A DNA stretch of 64,000 nucleotides from Dermacentor variabilis. Lineage: Eukaryota; Arthropoda; Arachnida; Ixodida; Ixodidae. Position 1 is the first letter of the stretch; each line of letters opens with the position of its first letter. The notes beneath the pieces are model-generated. The model was not told the DNA's origin, made no database searches, and saw only the letters and a list, made by a program, of their open reading frames with translations. Of this stretch, positions 55,301 to 63,340 are shown one piece after another. The stretch is from NCBI RefSeq assembly GCF_050947875.1, contig NC_134573.1, forward strand, positions 64,705,815-64,769,814, read 5' to 3'. Made by a program: the position numbers and the translations under genes.

Positions 55301-57370
55301 ATCACTGGCCTGTTAAAGGGAAAACGAGACATCCACCCAATCATAGCAATTGCTGTGAAAGAAACCCGTACGGCTTCCTCTAAAGAAAAGCCTCACAGTT
55401 GAAGAAAAATTTGTTCTGGTGCAGGACTCGAACCCCGGACAACTGCCTTCCTGGGGTAGCCGCTCTACCATCTGAGCTAACCAGGGGCCTAGCAGATGGC
55501 AGGGCAAAGTCTTGTCAACAAATCTAAGCAAAGGCAAGAGTTTGAAGTAATAGTTCTGCAGAAAGCCACAAGGTGAAGAGAAGTAATCAGTAAAGGGAAA
55601 ATGAGATATCCACACCGGAGCACGAAGGTGCACGCCTCAATATCGGAGTGCCGATCAATGAATAGAATCGTTCGAAAGTAGGCCTCCCAGAATACAGCCC
55701 CTATGGTCAACTTGTACTTATGTTCCACACGTTCCTCTAAGTCAAGACAGTGGACAGAAGCCAACCCATTTGATTGATCCAATCCCTGTTCTTCAAATGA
55801 CGCTCCACAGCGATTCCCAAGCAAATATTAAGAAACCAGACAATCTAGCAGCTGCGCAGGTGCACAGTGGGTCTGGAGGTTTACTTCTCAAGCCACTGGA
55901 ATCGCCCGGGGACGTCCACCCTGTAATACCTTTGTCACACAAGCATGCAAAAACTCGTTTACGTAAGCGGTCTTTTACCAACCTGAAAGAATGTTTAATG
56001 AAGAGGCATTGCACAGCAGATACACGGCACCGACAATCTCTTTTTAGTGTTTCCTTCTGGACACGCTACCGAAAGCGTCGCGCTGGGGTTCGAAAGAAAA
56101 AAAATCAGCCATATTAAAGTGATCTATCTCAAAATATAAGTGAAAAGTTGTTCTATTACACATTTTTACAACAGTTTAACGACAGATTAAGGAAAGTGAT
56201 AGCAAAGATTTATTCTCGTCCTTCAAAGAGCATTTGCAGGACTAGTAAAGTGCCCCAGTTTGTCTGGCAACATTGGGCTTTCATCGCATTGGCTGCAGCG
56301 TTCCCACCATAGGGTGCTTTCTGCGTGTGCCCAGGGCTGTTTCGTCAGCGTTGGCCACCAATACTCACAATGCCACGCACAATTTTTCTCGTCCACGCAG
56401 CGTGCCTCCATAAGCATCATCACATGACATCCGCGACCCGTTCGACCTGCTTATGAGAGTACAGAAGATAATTAGCATTGCTGGGTTTACTGCACCTTCT
56501 GCGAGACATAAAATAATTTTTTACAATGGACCTAGGTAACAGAGAAATATGCATTTGCTTATTTTTTTAAATATATAATTGCTGGTGCCCACTGGTTCCA
56601 AGGCTACTCGTTTTCGGCCGTAAAAGAGATTGACAAACTCGGTTTCCAGAATAGACCACTTTTGAAAAAGAGATCACTCTCTGTCGTGTGTCTGCGGGCA
56701 AAACTCCTTATCGGGAGTTTTTGTTCAAGACTTCAGAGAGCCCGTGTGAGAGGGGTATAACGGATATCCCAAACTATCTCCCATCTGCTGCTCTAGTGCT
56801 CCTACTTTAAGTCCCTCACATGACCTGCTTATCTTCACTTCCAAAGCTTTACTACAAATAGGCAAACCTTATTAGAACAAGGCCATTACCTTTTTCGAAC
56901 ATCCTTAACACATGTCAATCTTGTTTGCTTCTCCATTGCTATGAAGCTTGACTTAAAACTTTATTTGGTTTTTGCATGTGCGTGCGGTATGAAATCTGCA
57001 AATTGGTACAAAACTATTGCTTAAGGTTTCCATGTTGCCACGTTTCAGCCCCAACGGTCAACAACACTGACTACGCTCACTTCTTTACCCGTGTAGAATA
57101 ATATATATACCGCAGAACCACTGACATCCCGATCCGCACAGTCAAAATGAAACCACTACCACCACCTGACAATTTCAAATTCGCGCGCGTGCGCGCACGC
57201 AGGCGACGCCAGCGCCGCATGGCGGAGGCGACACTCCCAACGCCGCCAGGGTTGCCGGAAGCTCCCTCACTCACCGTAGCAGCGGGGGTCTCGTCCGACT
57301 TGCCGTCCTCGGCTGCCGGCGCCTCGGCGTCCTGCTTTGCGGCGGCGGTTCGCGCTGTCCTGCGAGGCAT
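25210..57370 (-). CDS. Nuclear-type protein with C-terminal degenerate EEP (CCR4/nocturnin-like) domain; nine coding exons
   Basis: I assembled nine coding exons (57370-57275, 55047-54853, 52595-52368, 42986-42617, 40713-40546, 40307-38941, 29908-29717, 26877-26563, 25338-25210). All have GT-AG borders and matching phases, giving 1,019 aa. Residues 1-350 are basic/acidic low complexity with an AT-hook-like RRGRKP near 184-190. About 354-640 is a SPEKPS repeat. About 727-1019 follows the EEP fold in order: VDVLALQGVD, LTVRL, QLVVANAAL, GRLQLMAGSPAYQLL, SSLRSCYAA, AWFSSENLRL, GNHLARLAF. In active family members the equivalent positions are LQEV, NTHL, GDFNS and SDH. Here Glu is Gly758, the NTHL His is Ala860, the Asp/Asn pair is Arg913/Gln915, and SDH is GNH at 1008-1010. 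I infer a pseudo-nuclease, probably nuclear. I do not know the orthologue. An in-frame TGA lies 12 codons upstream of the start ATG. Confidence 0.8.
25339..26562 (-). other. Intron 8 of the EEP-like gene
   Basis: 1.2 kb, GT-AG, with no recognised element. Confidence 0.7.
26563..26877 (-). CDS. EEP-like gene, coding exon 8
   Basis: Codons 873-977, phase 0 at both ends. The acceptor GGCGGCAG is chosen because it alone among nearby AGs keeps phase with exon 7. The donor is AAG|GTACAG. The exon encodes VQVCCVARELCREV (the family helix after NTHL) and GRLQLMAGSPAYQLLRDG (family GDFNSLPGSPVY.LL with the catalytic pair lost), then SSSLRSCYAA (family LKSAY). Confidence 0.82.
26878..29716 (-). other. 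Intron 7 of the EEP-like gene
   Basis: 2.8 kb, GT-AG. It holds a fold-back repeat next to the donor (about 29300-29690). A GC-rich patch at 28380-28870 contains TTAATATAATAAGCC and could be an LTR remnant. Confidence 0.65.
29300..29690. repeat. Fold-back (inverted) repeat in intron 7
   Basis: The centre is near 29469: GTAAATTTTTGGCAGC at about 29448-29463 faces GCTGCCCAAAATTTAC about 14 bases later. Similarity continues outward for 150-200 bp per arm, for example TGCAGCAACTAAG against CTTGGTTACTGCA, CAAACAAAGAGCT against AGCTCTATGTTTG, and CGGCCTGCACGGTG against CATCGTGCAGGCCG. The inner arm end is within about 30 bp of the exon 7 donor. Confidence 0.7.
29717..29908 (-). CDS. EEP-like gene, coding exon 7
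   Basis: Codons 809-872, phase 0 at both ends. Acceptor AACTTCAG|GAT and donor CAG|GTGAGTAG. It encodes GHLLTVRLQ and QLVVANAALSP, the strands around the NTHL motif of the EEP fold, with Ala in place of the catalytic His. Confidence 0.82.
30429..30443. repeat. SINE target-site duplication (left)
   Basis: CACCAGAAGTCTAAT, repeated perfectly at 30678-30692. It overlaps the start of the (TAA)n tail, so its inner edge is uncertain by a few bases. Confidence 0.85.
30444..30677 (-). mobile_element. tRNA-derived SINE, Ruka-like
   Basis: The minus strand starts with a tRNA-like head: A box TGGTTGCTCAGTGG, B box GGGATCGAATCCC. A conserved body with GGTGCACGTTAAAGAACCCC follows, and a (TTA)n tail ends it near 30440. 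RNA polymerase III would transcribe it from the internal boxes, and it would use a LINE for mobility. The perfect 15-bp duplication shows a clean insertion. The family resembles SINEs known from ticks; that naming is from memory. Confidence 0.88.
33025..34123 (+). mobile_element. Tigger-like (pogo/Tc1-mariner) element, internally deleted, copy 1
   Basis: 1,099 bp flanked by TA (33023-33024 and 34124-34125). TIRs are CAGTAAAACCTTGTTAAACCG and the complement of CGGTTTAACGAGGTTTCACGG. The interior keeps the start and end of a CENP-B/Tigger-type transposase but not the DDE core. It is about the same length and structure as copy 2 at 46294-47395. Confidence 0.85.
33385..33945 (+). pseudogene. Tigger transposase remnant, copy 1
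   Basis: The first part (about 33385-33570) encodes LSIEEKLNIVRAIEHHTKKLALARDSDL and TTVCGIW, the CENP-B/Psq-type DNA-binding helix-turn-helix. The last part (33624-33945, another frame) encodes the acidic and basic C-terminal tail (SDSDEDD, EAAHYVSLINAI, KEKSAMRVFAKKRRLAEKL). The second DNA-binding domain and catalytic DDE region are absent. Confidence 0.8.
34621..35655. other. Intronic sequence, nothing recognised
   Basis: Short frames only. An inverted GTGAGTAGTAAGCTACTCAC palindrome lies at about 34688-34707. Confidence 0.35.
36200..36850 (-). pseudogene. hAT transposase remnant, C-terminal (dimerisation) part
   Basis: An open stretch of about 216 codons. The segment LWSVLKLLLTFSHGQASVEKG followed by FSLNRQVSVEN matches the hAT C-terminal pattern LxLSxGQAxVERGFSxN. 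It ends in a Lys/Gln-rich tail (KKQEHKDAKQRKKQ). The upstream catalytic region is in other frames and is interrupted. Confidence 0.75.
37274..37994 (-). pseudogene. hAT transposase remnant, N-terminal and core part
   Basis: Two overlapping frames contain HATAEDLQDKLLDALEPL, QISVNGPNVTLKTYKGL and CLDLGCCSLHTLPNAYKAAF, with DAPAWIEDC after it. These follow the order of hAT transposases with the motif DLGSCGLHxxHGAF. Frame changes near 37760 and stops between 36960 and 37274 show decay. Confidence 0.7.
38941..40307 (-). CDS. EEP-like gene, coding exon 6 (SPEKPS repeat and EEP start)
   Basis: 1,367 bases. Acceptor CACACTTGCAG, with two bases completing codon 353, and ending in phase 0. Residues 354-640 are an almost pure repeat of EKPSPEKPS/AEKPS units, likely disordered and rich in potential Ser-Pro phosphorylation sites. 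A Pro/Ala-rich linker follows. From about 727 the EEP domain starts: VFSVSWLDLM, then DVDVLALQGVDAVHW, where the family has LQEV, then GTGLALVVRRSAFRV. The bases 40086-40141 hold four perfect 15-bp repeats. An opposite-strand frame here is a shadow of the repeat. Confidence 0.82.
40546..40713 (-). CDS. EEP-like gene, coding exon 5
   Basis: 168 bases, codons 297-353 with split codons at both ends. Acceptor GTGCCATGCAG, donor AAAGG|GTGAGC. The peptide is Glu/Ala/Lys-rich (EQGEEAEDAEEAKNKEAKNKEAK). The 238-bp intron after it is the shortest in the gene. Confidence 0.78.
40714..42616 (-). other. Intron 4 of the EEP-like gene
   Basis: 1.9 kb, GT-AG. An AT-rich palindromic stretch of TTATTGTAATACAA units lies at 41207-41270, and a short GAAA run at 42558-42579. 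Confidence 0.65.
42617..42986 (-). CDS. EEP-like gene, coding exon 4 (AT-hook-like, poly-Glu)
   Basis: 370 bases, codons 174-297. Acceptor GGACTTGCAG, donor TCTG|GTGAGTGT. It encodes EEEEEEVVTPRRRGRKP, an AT-hook-like basic patch after an acidic run. Next are RPKRSARSTRGSR, a second Glu run, SKRRKTQKG (a probable nuclear localisation signal) and a third acidic run. This composition suits a chromatin- or RNA-associated nuclear protein. Confidence 0.8.
45323..46141. mobile_element. TTAA-bounded TIR element (MITE)
   Basis: The left end TTAATGGGGCACTAAAGGTAAATATTAA and the reverse complement of the right end (TTAATACTTGCCTTTAGTGTCACTTTAA) agree at most positions. TTAA stands at both borders (45323-45326 and 46138-46141). 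About 0.8 kb, no transposase. The TIR differs from that of the TTAA element at 32.1 kb. Confidence 0.5.
46294..47395 (+). mobile_element. Tigger-like element, internally deleted, copy 2
   Basis: 1,102 bp flanked by TA (46292-46293 and 47396-47397). Ends CAATAAAACCTCGTTAAACCG and the complement of GGTTTAACGAGGTTTCACTG. It is collinear with copy 1 (33025-34123) throughout, with the same missing DDE core. Confidence 0.85.
46672..47220 (+). pseudogene. Tigger transposase remnant, copy 2
   Basis: About 46681-46850 encodes LSTEEKLDIIRAIE followed by ACGIWNAKKLLGSAAATAKRCR (CENP-B/Psq-type helix-turn-helix). About 46922-47215 encodes the C-terminal tail EAAHYVSLINAI ... EKRGLAEKLAPSF in another frame. 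It parallels copy 1. Confidence 0.78.
48488..49667 (+). mobile_element. pogo/CENPB-like DNA transposon, internally deleted
   Basis: 1,180 bp with TA at both borders. The 26-bp TIRs (CCGCATTTACACGATTGTAAGTCGAC and its complement) differ at one base. The left end can also fold: ATTGTAAGTCGACCCC at 48501-48516 pairs with GGGGTCGACTTACAAT about 30 bases on. The right end carries two direct copies of the TCGACTTACAATCG-type motif. Confidence 0.82.
49000..49530 (+). pseudogene. pogo-like transposase remnant
   Basis: Near 49000-49130 one frame reads FKRAAILYAEETNHCAAGRSF then VSKRVVREW, the helix-turn-helix typical of pogo/jerky-like transposases. Near 49355-49490 a frame reads VKRASLTAACGWVHLAW then VLVRSFAKFEIL, the end of the DDE region. 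Most of the catalytic core is missing and stops intervene. Confidence 0.7.
50442..50735 (+). repeat. Solo LTR with duplicated TATA region
   Basis: It starts TGTAGAACTTTCTGGAAG and ends TACGGGACA, with TATAAAAG twice (within a 60-bp tandem duplication at about 50472-50583) and AATAAAA near 50672. No internal element sequence is next to it. The flanks AAATG and ATATG differ at one base, so the duplication is only tentative. Confidence 0.55.
52368..52595 (-). CDS. EEP-like gene, coding exon 3
   Basis: 228 bases, codons 98-173, phase 0 at both ends. Acceptor GGGGGCACAG. The exon runs from NYEESDGAEGEEEDEY to a Gly/Arg-rich part (GGSRAGGGGRGAGRPARG) and AAKKDEDE. The RG-rich stretch suggests nucleic-acid contact; that is inference from composition. 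Confidence 0.78.
54853..55047 (-). CDS. EEP-like gene, coding exon 2
   Basis: 195 bases, codons 33-97, phase 0 at both ends. Acceptor CCTGTGTGCAG, donor CCG|GTGAGTG. The peptide is Ala/Arg/Ser-rich (EGAPRRSSRRAAARPAEY and RTRRSSTAAQ), basic and probably disordered. Confidence 0.78.
55048..57274 (-). other. Intron 1 of the EEP-like gene
   Basis: 2.2 kb, GT-AG (donor ACG|GTGAGTGAG). It contains the tRNA-derived SINE at 55312-55495. The part 55640-57070 shows nothing else. The first 100 bases after the donor are GC-rich with a GCGC run. Confidence 0.7.
55312..55495 (-). mobile_element. tRNA-derived SINE (second family)
   Basis: The minus strand shows a near-complete tRNA shape at 55490-55416: A box TAGCTCAGATGGTAGAGCGG, B box GGGGTTCGAGTCC. 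A tail body follows, ending GTTTTCCCTTTAA at 55312. The tail-like sequence AAAGGGAAAA[C/T]GAGA[C/T]ATCCAC appears at 55314-55335 and again at 55596-55617, suggesting a second, truncated copy next to it. It could be taken for a tRNA gene, but the attached body argues for a SINE. Confidence 0.72.
57275..57370 (-). CDS. EEP-like gene, coding exon 1 (start)
   Basis: 96 bases, 32 codons from ATG at 57370. It encodes MPRRTARTAAAKQD then EAPAAEDGKSDETPAAT and ends at ACG|GTGAGTGAG. An in-frame TGA 12 codons upstream fixes this as the first possible ATG. Five CAG units lie directly before the start. The surrounding CpG-rich DNA fits a housekeeping-type promoter. Confidence 0.75.
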
Positions 57371-58100
57371 CCTGCTGCTGCTGCTGGCTTCCTCCTCCGA
57401 TTTTGGCCCTCAGGCGCAAATCCTCATAGGTTGGGGCACCGCGCCTGTCGGAACAACACACACACATGTCGCGACGCTTATCACGCAGCTGCCACCGCAT
57501 CACGCCAGGGGCGCGAAACAAGCACAAAACAAAACGCACCGTAAACAAACCGACGCGGCGGCGCACCAACGTTCGGAACGCTAGAGCCCGACGAGCCATC
57601 AACATCGCCGAATCCGCACCAGTGCGAAATCGACGTACACGTTTTGTGCTCAAAACACTGCATCACAAGCGACCTCGATGGCGCAACGTTTTTCGACGGA
57701 GCCGCGTGATTGCGCTTGGCAAGCACGGAAATGGCGGCAAAATTCGCGCAAAACAGACTCTACGCTCGGAACGGTGCTGTCGGCGACGGCACGCAAGCGC
57801 TGCGCCCGCTGAACGGTCTCGGATCACTCTGACCGCTAACCGACGTCGTGGCGCCGGATGAGAGCGCGGACTAACGCCGCCGGTAGGTTACGCGACGGGA
57901 CCCTTCCCAAGTTCGGCGATCAACCGAACGCGTAAGCCTAACTATGCACAACTTAGGCTTAACGTGCTACGAACCGAACGAGACGGTACCGTTACCGCGC
58001 ACGCCAAGCGCGCTCGTGTCATCCGACTCACTTGAAAGACCAGGGGACACTCTTTTGCGAGACGATAAATCCGGTGGTCGAAGAAACGTCCGCCGGCGGC
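57371..58100 (-). promoter_or_regulatory. CpG-rich 5' region and likely promoter of the EEP-like gene
   Basis: Directly upstream of the start codon the sequence is GC- and CpG-rich for about 700 bp, unlike the AT-rich introns. I see no TATA box at a convincing place. A CpG-type promoter with dispersed starts is inferred. Confidence 0.5.
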
Positions 58101-60103
58101 CCTGTGTTTCGGAAACGCTTTCGGCCACTTAATCCACTTTTGAATCCAACGCCATGAAGAAACCTCCTCGACGCCCCAGAACACAAACAGCGGCCACCTT
58201 CCGCACACGCTCTTGCTGTCCACTTCCGTGCACAGCGCAACGTGTTACGTGCGCGCTCCTGCTGGCGGCAGCTTCCGCGGCTTGCGTCCTTTTCACGCAC
58301 GCTGAATGCGCTCCTAAAAAGTAGAGCTCTAGCTAGCCATGGTCTGAGCCAATAGAAGCCGTAATACTGGAAGCAGACGAGTGAGCTTGCAATCGGTATT
58401 TAGCGTTGTACATTTCGAGAACAAAACGCGTGTTTTGAGGACCCAGTCGGGCGCTTTGAGAAGCTGATATGCTTAATGTAGCAACGAAGTGAAGCGAAAA
58501 TTCTCGTCAGGCTATTTAACGTTACAAGCGCGTAAACATATCTGCCATGCATACAACATTTGACAGCTTTAGCACGTGCCCGCATCGCGCCCCAATTAAA
58601 GAAAGAAGCGGTCGGCACGGTTTCAATGTTATGTGAGGTGCATAGACGATGGGGCTCATATGATTCAATCAATCATTGCCACTTGCAAGGAACTGCGCGG
58701 ATCATGGTGCCATCATCATCATTGTACACTAGAAATGGCGTACGTTGAAAGCAGCCGCGGTGACAGTGTACCGCGGTCAGCGGAATTTTTTTGCGATTTC
58801 GTGTGGTAGATAGTTCTCGTGATGAGCCAACGCTTGAGTGCCAAGATCGCGCCTTGTGCAGCCGCAGTGCACAAAATCAAGACGGTGAATTTTAATTTAC
58901 GGCTGTTTCGCGGCCGGTTACCTTAAGTTTGCCAAGATTGCATGTGAGCTACATGTAAACGTTTTTTGAACGCCGCTGCTGTTTTGTCGCCGGAAACGAA
59001 ATGCGGACTTTGCCTCGTTCAAAGGTCGTCGTTCCCAACTCGTCGCGAGTGAAAAGCAAGGATGCAACTTTCCTCTGCATTGCAGATAAGAACACCGTGC
59101 AAGAAGCGGGAGGGGGAGGCAATTTACGAGACGAAAAAAGAAAGTCACTTTCTTTCTTATTCGGTTTAAGCTCACAAGCAGCTGCCTGCGATGGCGTGCT
59201 TGAATACGCACGGCAGCTGGTGACCATTAGGGCCCGTTGGTTCAGTTTCAAACTGGGCGTGGGTGCGTATGTCAACCGGTACGTTTCGTGCTAGCGTTGC
59301 TTAAAACGGACAAAAAAAAAAAAAGGGAGATTCCGAGGAACAAAAAGATTACAGTAGTGTTCGTGTTCACATTCAACACGGCACGTAGTAAAGTCATAGT
59401 GATGCCACCGCAGAATAATGTATACTGTCGCTGCAACAGCCGCAATGCTGGGTTAAATTCGGTTCGCTGTTTGTTTACTTCAGAACCTTGGCGCATCTGC
59501 CGAGATCTTTGAGTTTCTGCGGAGGTGCAGCTGAACAACACAAAATTATGTCCTTGTCTCTGTGACAAGTGCCACCAGCAGCTGTCCCAGTATCATCACA
59601 GCACTCTGTGTTGACAGACAATGACAACTTGGGTGTGCCACTCTCCAGAAAGGAAATCATGTGACTTTACAAAACTAAACACTGCATAGAAAGCAGAGGC
59701 ACAGATAGACACACACAGCTCCGTGGATGTCTGTTTTTATTTTTGTAACCTTATTCCTTTGCACTGTGCTTAGTTTGGCCTTGAGTTACCACCTTGCACT
59801 ACCTTCCACCTTTGTCATGTGACTATAAGTGCTGCTTGACCACAAAATACAGCTCACATCCCCACAACACTGTTAAGAGCATAGCTGCCAACTCCAGAAA
59901 CCTATTGTATGGTTCTCGACTTGGGGGCTGCCTGTCATGTTCCTGAGATTTTCACAAATTTTTAAATTTCGAAGGTTGGCATGCTTCGCTAAAGGCACTG
60001 CATCACCCCTACAGCACGAAAACAACAGTGTCACAGTAGTCCAAGTGCCGTAGATGCGAGAGGTACTGTGGTCGTCGGAGGGCTCCCACTATTCCAATTT
60101 GAT
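58101..60103. other. Upstream intergenic sequence
   Basis: Only short frames on both strands and no recognised domain or repeat. A run of 14 A is near 59310. Confidence 0.35.
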
Positions 60104-60115
60104 CACTTCAGTGGT
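60104..60115. repeat. LINE target-site duplication (left)
   Basis: CACTTCAGTGGT, repeated perfectly at 60964-60975. Confidence 0.85.
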
Positions 60116-60963
60116 GCTGCGTCACGGTACCCGTTCGGGAAGGCGTTCGTTGTCACCACGGTCAATAAGCAAGGTCAAGTCGCAAATGCTCTCACAATCA
60201 AGACCTACAAGTCTGAGATAGCAGACCAGGTCGCCATCGCACTTGCGCTCACAGACCCGACCACCACCCACGTCTACAGCGATTCACGCTCGGCCGTCAA
60301 AGCCTTTCAGAAAGGAGCCGTTGCAATACAAGCACTACAAATAGTCAATACATCCGCACTGCTGCAGCATCACACCATCTGCTGGTTCCCAGCACACCTC
60401 GGAGAAATCGAGGATGCCCCTCTCAATCTCAATGAGATGGCTCACAGGAGTGCACGAGACCTAACCCTCCGCGATGCCACCTATTTTAGTCGTGACCATC
60501 CGAACAAGAATCGGGACCCTCCCCCCACATACAACAAGATCACAAAGCACTTTTATCTAGACCGCAGAATGTACAGCACACCTCACAATAAGCTCACCAG
60601 GCCTCAAGTCCTCACGTTCAGAACGCTTCAAACCAACACGTACCCCACGCAGAACAGACTACATCACTACATGCCTGAGCTATACACAACATCGTATTGC
60701 GAAAATTGCCTTAGCACACTAGACGTACATACTTGCTCTGGCCGTGCGGTCGGACCCACGCAAACAAGAGTCAAGACTCCGCCAGGCTACAAGAAGCATT
60801 ACGCAGCACAGACCTGGCAGAGCAGCTCTGGGCCATCCAGCGAGCCCACGATGCGGCCAAGGAGTTAAAACTCCCGCTCCCAACATGGGAGTAGCCCGCT
60901 CTATGGGGCCTTGCGCCCCGTAGCTCGCAGGACCTTTCAGTAAAGTTATTCCATCCATACATC
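60116..60963 (+). mobile_element. 5'-truncated I-clade LINE, RNase H and 3' end
   Basis: A plus-strand LINE tail of 848 bp bounded by a perfect 12-bp duplication. It contains an RNase H region, a C-terminal region and a short 3' UTR ending TTATTCCATCCATACATC. The 5' truncation lies inside the RNase H. Confidence 0.85.
60117..60893 (+). pseudogene. LINE ORF2 C-terminal fragment (RNase H)
   Basis: The first frame shows HVYSDSRSAVKAF (catalytic Asp) and ICWFPAHLGE, where WVPAHxG is usual, then NEMAHRSARDL. A Cys-rich C-terminal region follows. Near 60735 the frame shifts; the intended C-terminus continues in another frame (GRTHANKSQDSARLQEALRS, ending LPLPTWE) and stops at about 60893. Being truncated and shifted, it has no function. 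Confidence 0.82.
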
Positions 60964-60975
60964 CACTTCAGTGGT

Positions 60976-62045
60976 CCGACACCATTGTCATTTGATGTTA
61001 GTGGCATAGTCACTGTAGAAGAAATGCAATGGTGTCTGCATTTAGTGTCCGCTTCACTTTGTCCGGCCTCCTCAATCTGAATGGTCAAGGGTATACAGGA
61101 AACAGCGTTTCGTGTATTTGCATGAATAGCCGAAGCCTTTGTTTCAGTCAAAAAAATATTTTGTGCCTTCAATGCTTCCATCAGCTGCCGTTATCATGTC
61201 TTTGGCCTGTATGCGTTGCAGCAAGTCAGAAACTTGCCCAGATGGGCAAAGGTGTCACTGTACAAGGGGTTTCTGTGAACACTATTTGAGGTTTGTCTTT
61301 TTATACAATAAAAAATGCAACATTCATGACCCCTTTCCAAATGCTAGTAGTCATTTGAAGTGCTTTGTTGCGCCTAATTTTTATTGCTGTAAGCTTTGAA
61401 TGACACTGTTCTGCCACGCATAACTCAGCCACACAAAATGGCACTTGGTGAAACAAAAGCACACTCACTGAAAGGAATGTAGCATTTGCCTATCTGACAA
61501 AGATGTGAGGTCATCTGTCACGTTGACTGTTCACTGCAACATGACCGTCTGCATAAACAACAAATGGGTTACTTGCCATTGTATACGAGCTTGGTGGCAA
61601 CTAGCGGATGTAGCTATATTTGTGGACAGTTAACCATCCTGCTGATTCTGTAGCATGCCATTACATAAGGGGCTTGCACACAAGGAATTAAAAGGCACTG
61701 TCAACATTTGCAGCTTCTGCCTCGCAACACTGTGAAACAGAGCATGGCTAAAAATAGTGAACAGATGATGGCATATTCCTAACCACGTTGCTGCAACCCT
61801 ACATCGACGGCCACTTGCGTACAGCTTTCAACTGCCGCCTGCTGGTCTCTTGCAAGGCACACCTTTATTGATGCGAAAGCATATGCCCCATTATGCAAAA
61901 ATCCGTCGGCGTCACCACCGAGCGCTGGTACCAAAAATGGCTGATGGTGCAAAGAGTAAAAAAATGACAAAATACTCGGAATGATGCCAAATTTCCCAGG
62001 GGGTTCTTGTAAACAAGGTAAATCAATGACTTTGAAAATAAAATT
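60976..62045. other. Intergenic sequence, no gene seen
   Basis: Short frames only and no recognised repeat in 60976-61850. Confidence 0.35.
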
Positions 62046-62135
62046 TGGAAAATTATGGTCTGGGTGGGAATAGCACCTGGTCCTCCATGGTGCGAGACGA
62101 GCATGCTTCCCCAATGCCATGGCAGCTACGTGGCT
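62046..62135 (-). repeat. Degenerate tRNA-like SINE head
   Basis: The plus-strand text GTCTGGGTGGGAATAG...GGTGCGAGACGAGCATGC resembles the complement of a tRNA-like SINE head whose B box (CGAATCCC type) has decayed. The flanking sequence from 61855 may be its body. Confidence 0.35.
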
Positions 62136-62374
62136 CTGGTTGACTAAAGGTGTGCGTAGTGCATGTGTCATTTGGCACGGGACAGTGCAGCCAATGTGCA
62201 GGAGGTGGTGCCACGTGCGAGTGTATAAAATAAAAAGCATTAATGTCCAATTGAACGCTGCAAAGTGGTCCTTCAAATTATAAACTCCTCATGAGCAAGC
62301 AGGCGTCTTGAGATGCTTGGCCCGTTTTGATTTGGCCTTACCAAGACGCAGTTGGAAAGCAGGCGAGAGCTTTA

Positions 62375-62660
62375 TCATTATTATTATTTTAATTATAGGG
62401 CTTTACGTGCCAAAACCATGATCTAATTTTGAGGCTTTACGTGTCAAAACCATGATCTGATTGTGAGGCACACAGTAGTTCGGGACTCCAGAAATTTTGA
62501 CCACCTGAAGACCTTTAACGTGCACCCAATGCAAAGCACACAGGCGTTTTTGCATTTCGCCCCCATCGAAATGCTGCCACCCTGGCTGAGATTTGAATCT
62601 GTGACCTCCTGCTTAACACCGCAACGCCATAGCCGTTAAGTAACCACGCTAAGCAACCAC
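62375..62660 (-). mobile_element. tRNA-derived SINE, Ruka-like, diverged copy with internal duplication
   Basis: Same body as the SINE at 30.4-30.7 kb (CATTTCGCCCCCATCGAAATG, TTTAACGTGCACC), but with many changes in the tRNA-like head. An internal direct repeat of about 42 bp (GGCTTTACGTGYCAAAACCATGATCT) starts at 62398 and 62434. The TTATTATTATTTTAAT tail is at 62376-62392. Confidence 0.75.
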
Positions 62661-63089
62661 AACTTGACTTTGTTGCTCTTGGCTGGCTGTCATGTTTACA
62701 AAAACCTACAGTTTTTCTATTTGTGTGATTGACAGCGTGTCGTGTCACTTTTGTGGCGGTGACGAGACCATCAAACACCTCCTCTGTTGCTGCTCTTTCT
62801 TTGATGATCAGAAAGTTCCAGCAGAAACCACCTTGCAACGAATGTTGACATTAATGCAATTAACATTGACGTAATGTAATGACGTGCCTTATTGTCACTG
62901 CCGAAGCACGTCGTGCATAAGTCCTCTCTTGCACATCCCTCCAGACACACTGCGCCATCTGGCAGCCCTGCCATGAAGTTCGTGCATGATGCACGTCCGA
63001 ATGCACATTCCTACAAGATTGTCTTAATAAATATGGCACAAGGCAAATTGCACTGTGCACTGGAGGAATTGGGAAGGATTTTTTTGTTA

Positions 63090-63340
63090 TTGAAAAGTCC
63101 CAATGACCCAAGTTGGCATACATGTGGTTCGTAGGAGAGCAGTAAATACTTGGTGACCCACACCCAGTTACCAAAATTGGTGGGAAAGGGGCTCGTTGAA
63201 GAGCGGAACACAACCAGTCACGTACCCAATGACCCAAGTTAGTCCAACGGTTGGTTTCGAACATGGTTCTCGCAGCGCAGCAGGCCAACACACTACCAAC
63301 TGGACTGTGGGCTGTCCAGTGACCCTAGTTGGCGAGAAGA
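63090..63340 (-). repeat. Repeats of CCAATGACCCAAGTTGGC with a tRNA-like core
   Basis: The motif (C)CCAATGACCCAAGTTGG occurs near 63100, 63226 and, changed, near 63317, with a related GGTGACCCACACCCAGTTACC near 63151. Between the last two, the minus strand has an A-box-like CCAGTTGGTAGTGTG and a B-box-like GTTCGAAACC, suggesting a SINE built of repeated units. Confidence 0.45.

Noticed and set aside
55416..55490. Possible functional tRNA gene
   Set aside because: The cloverleaf-like part continues into a SINE body and tail, and a second tail fragment lies nearby, so a tRNA-derived SINE is more likely.
61779..62276. 165-codon minus-strand frame
   Set aside because: It overlaps repeat-like sequence, has no recognisable domain and no splice or neighbour support.
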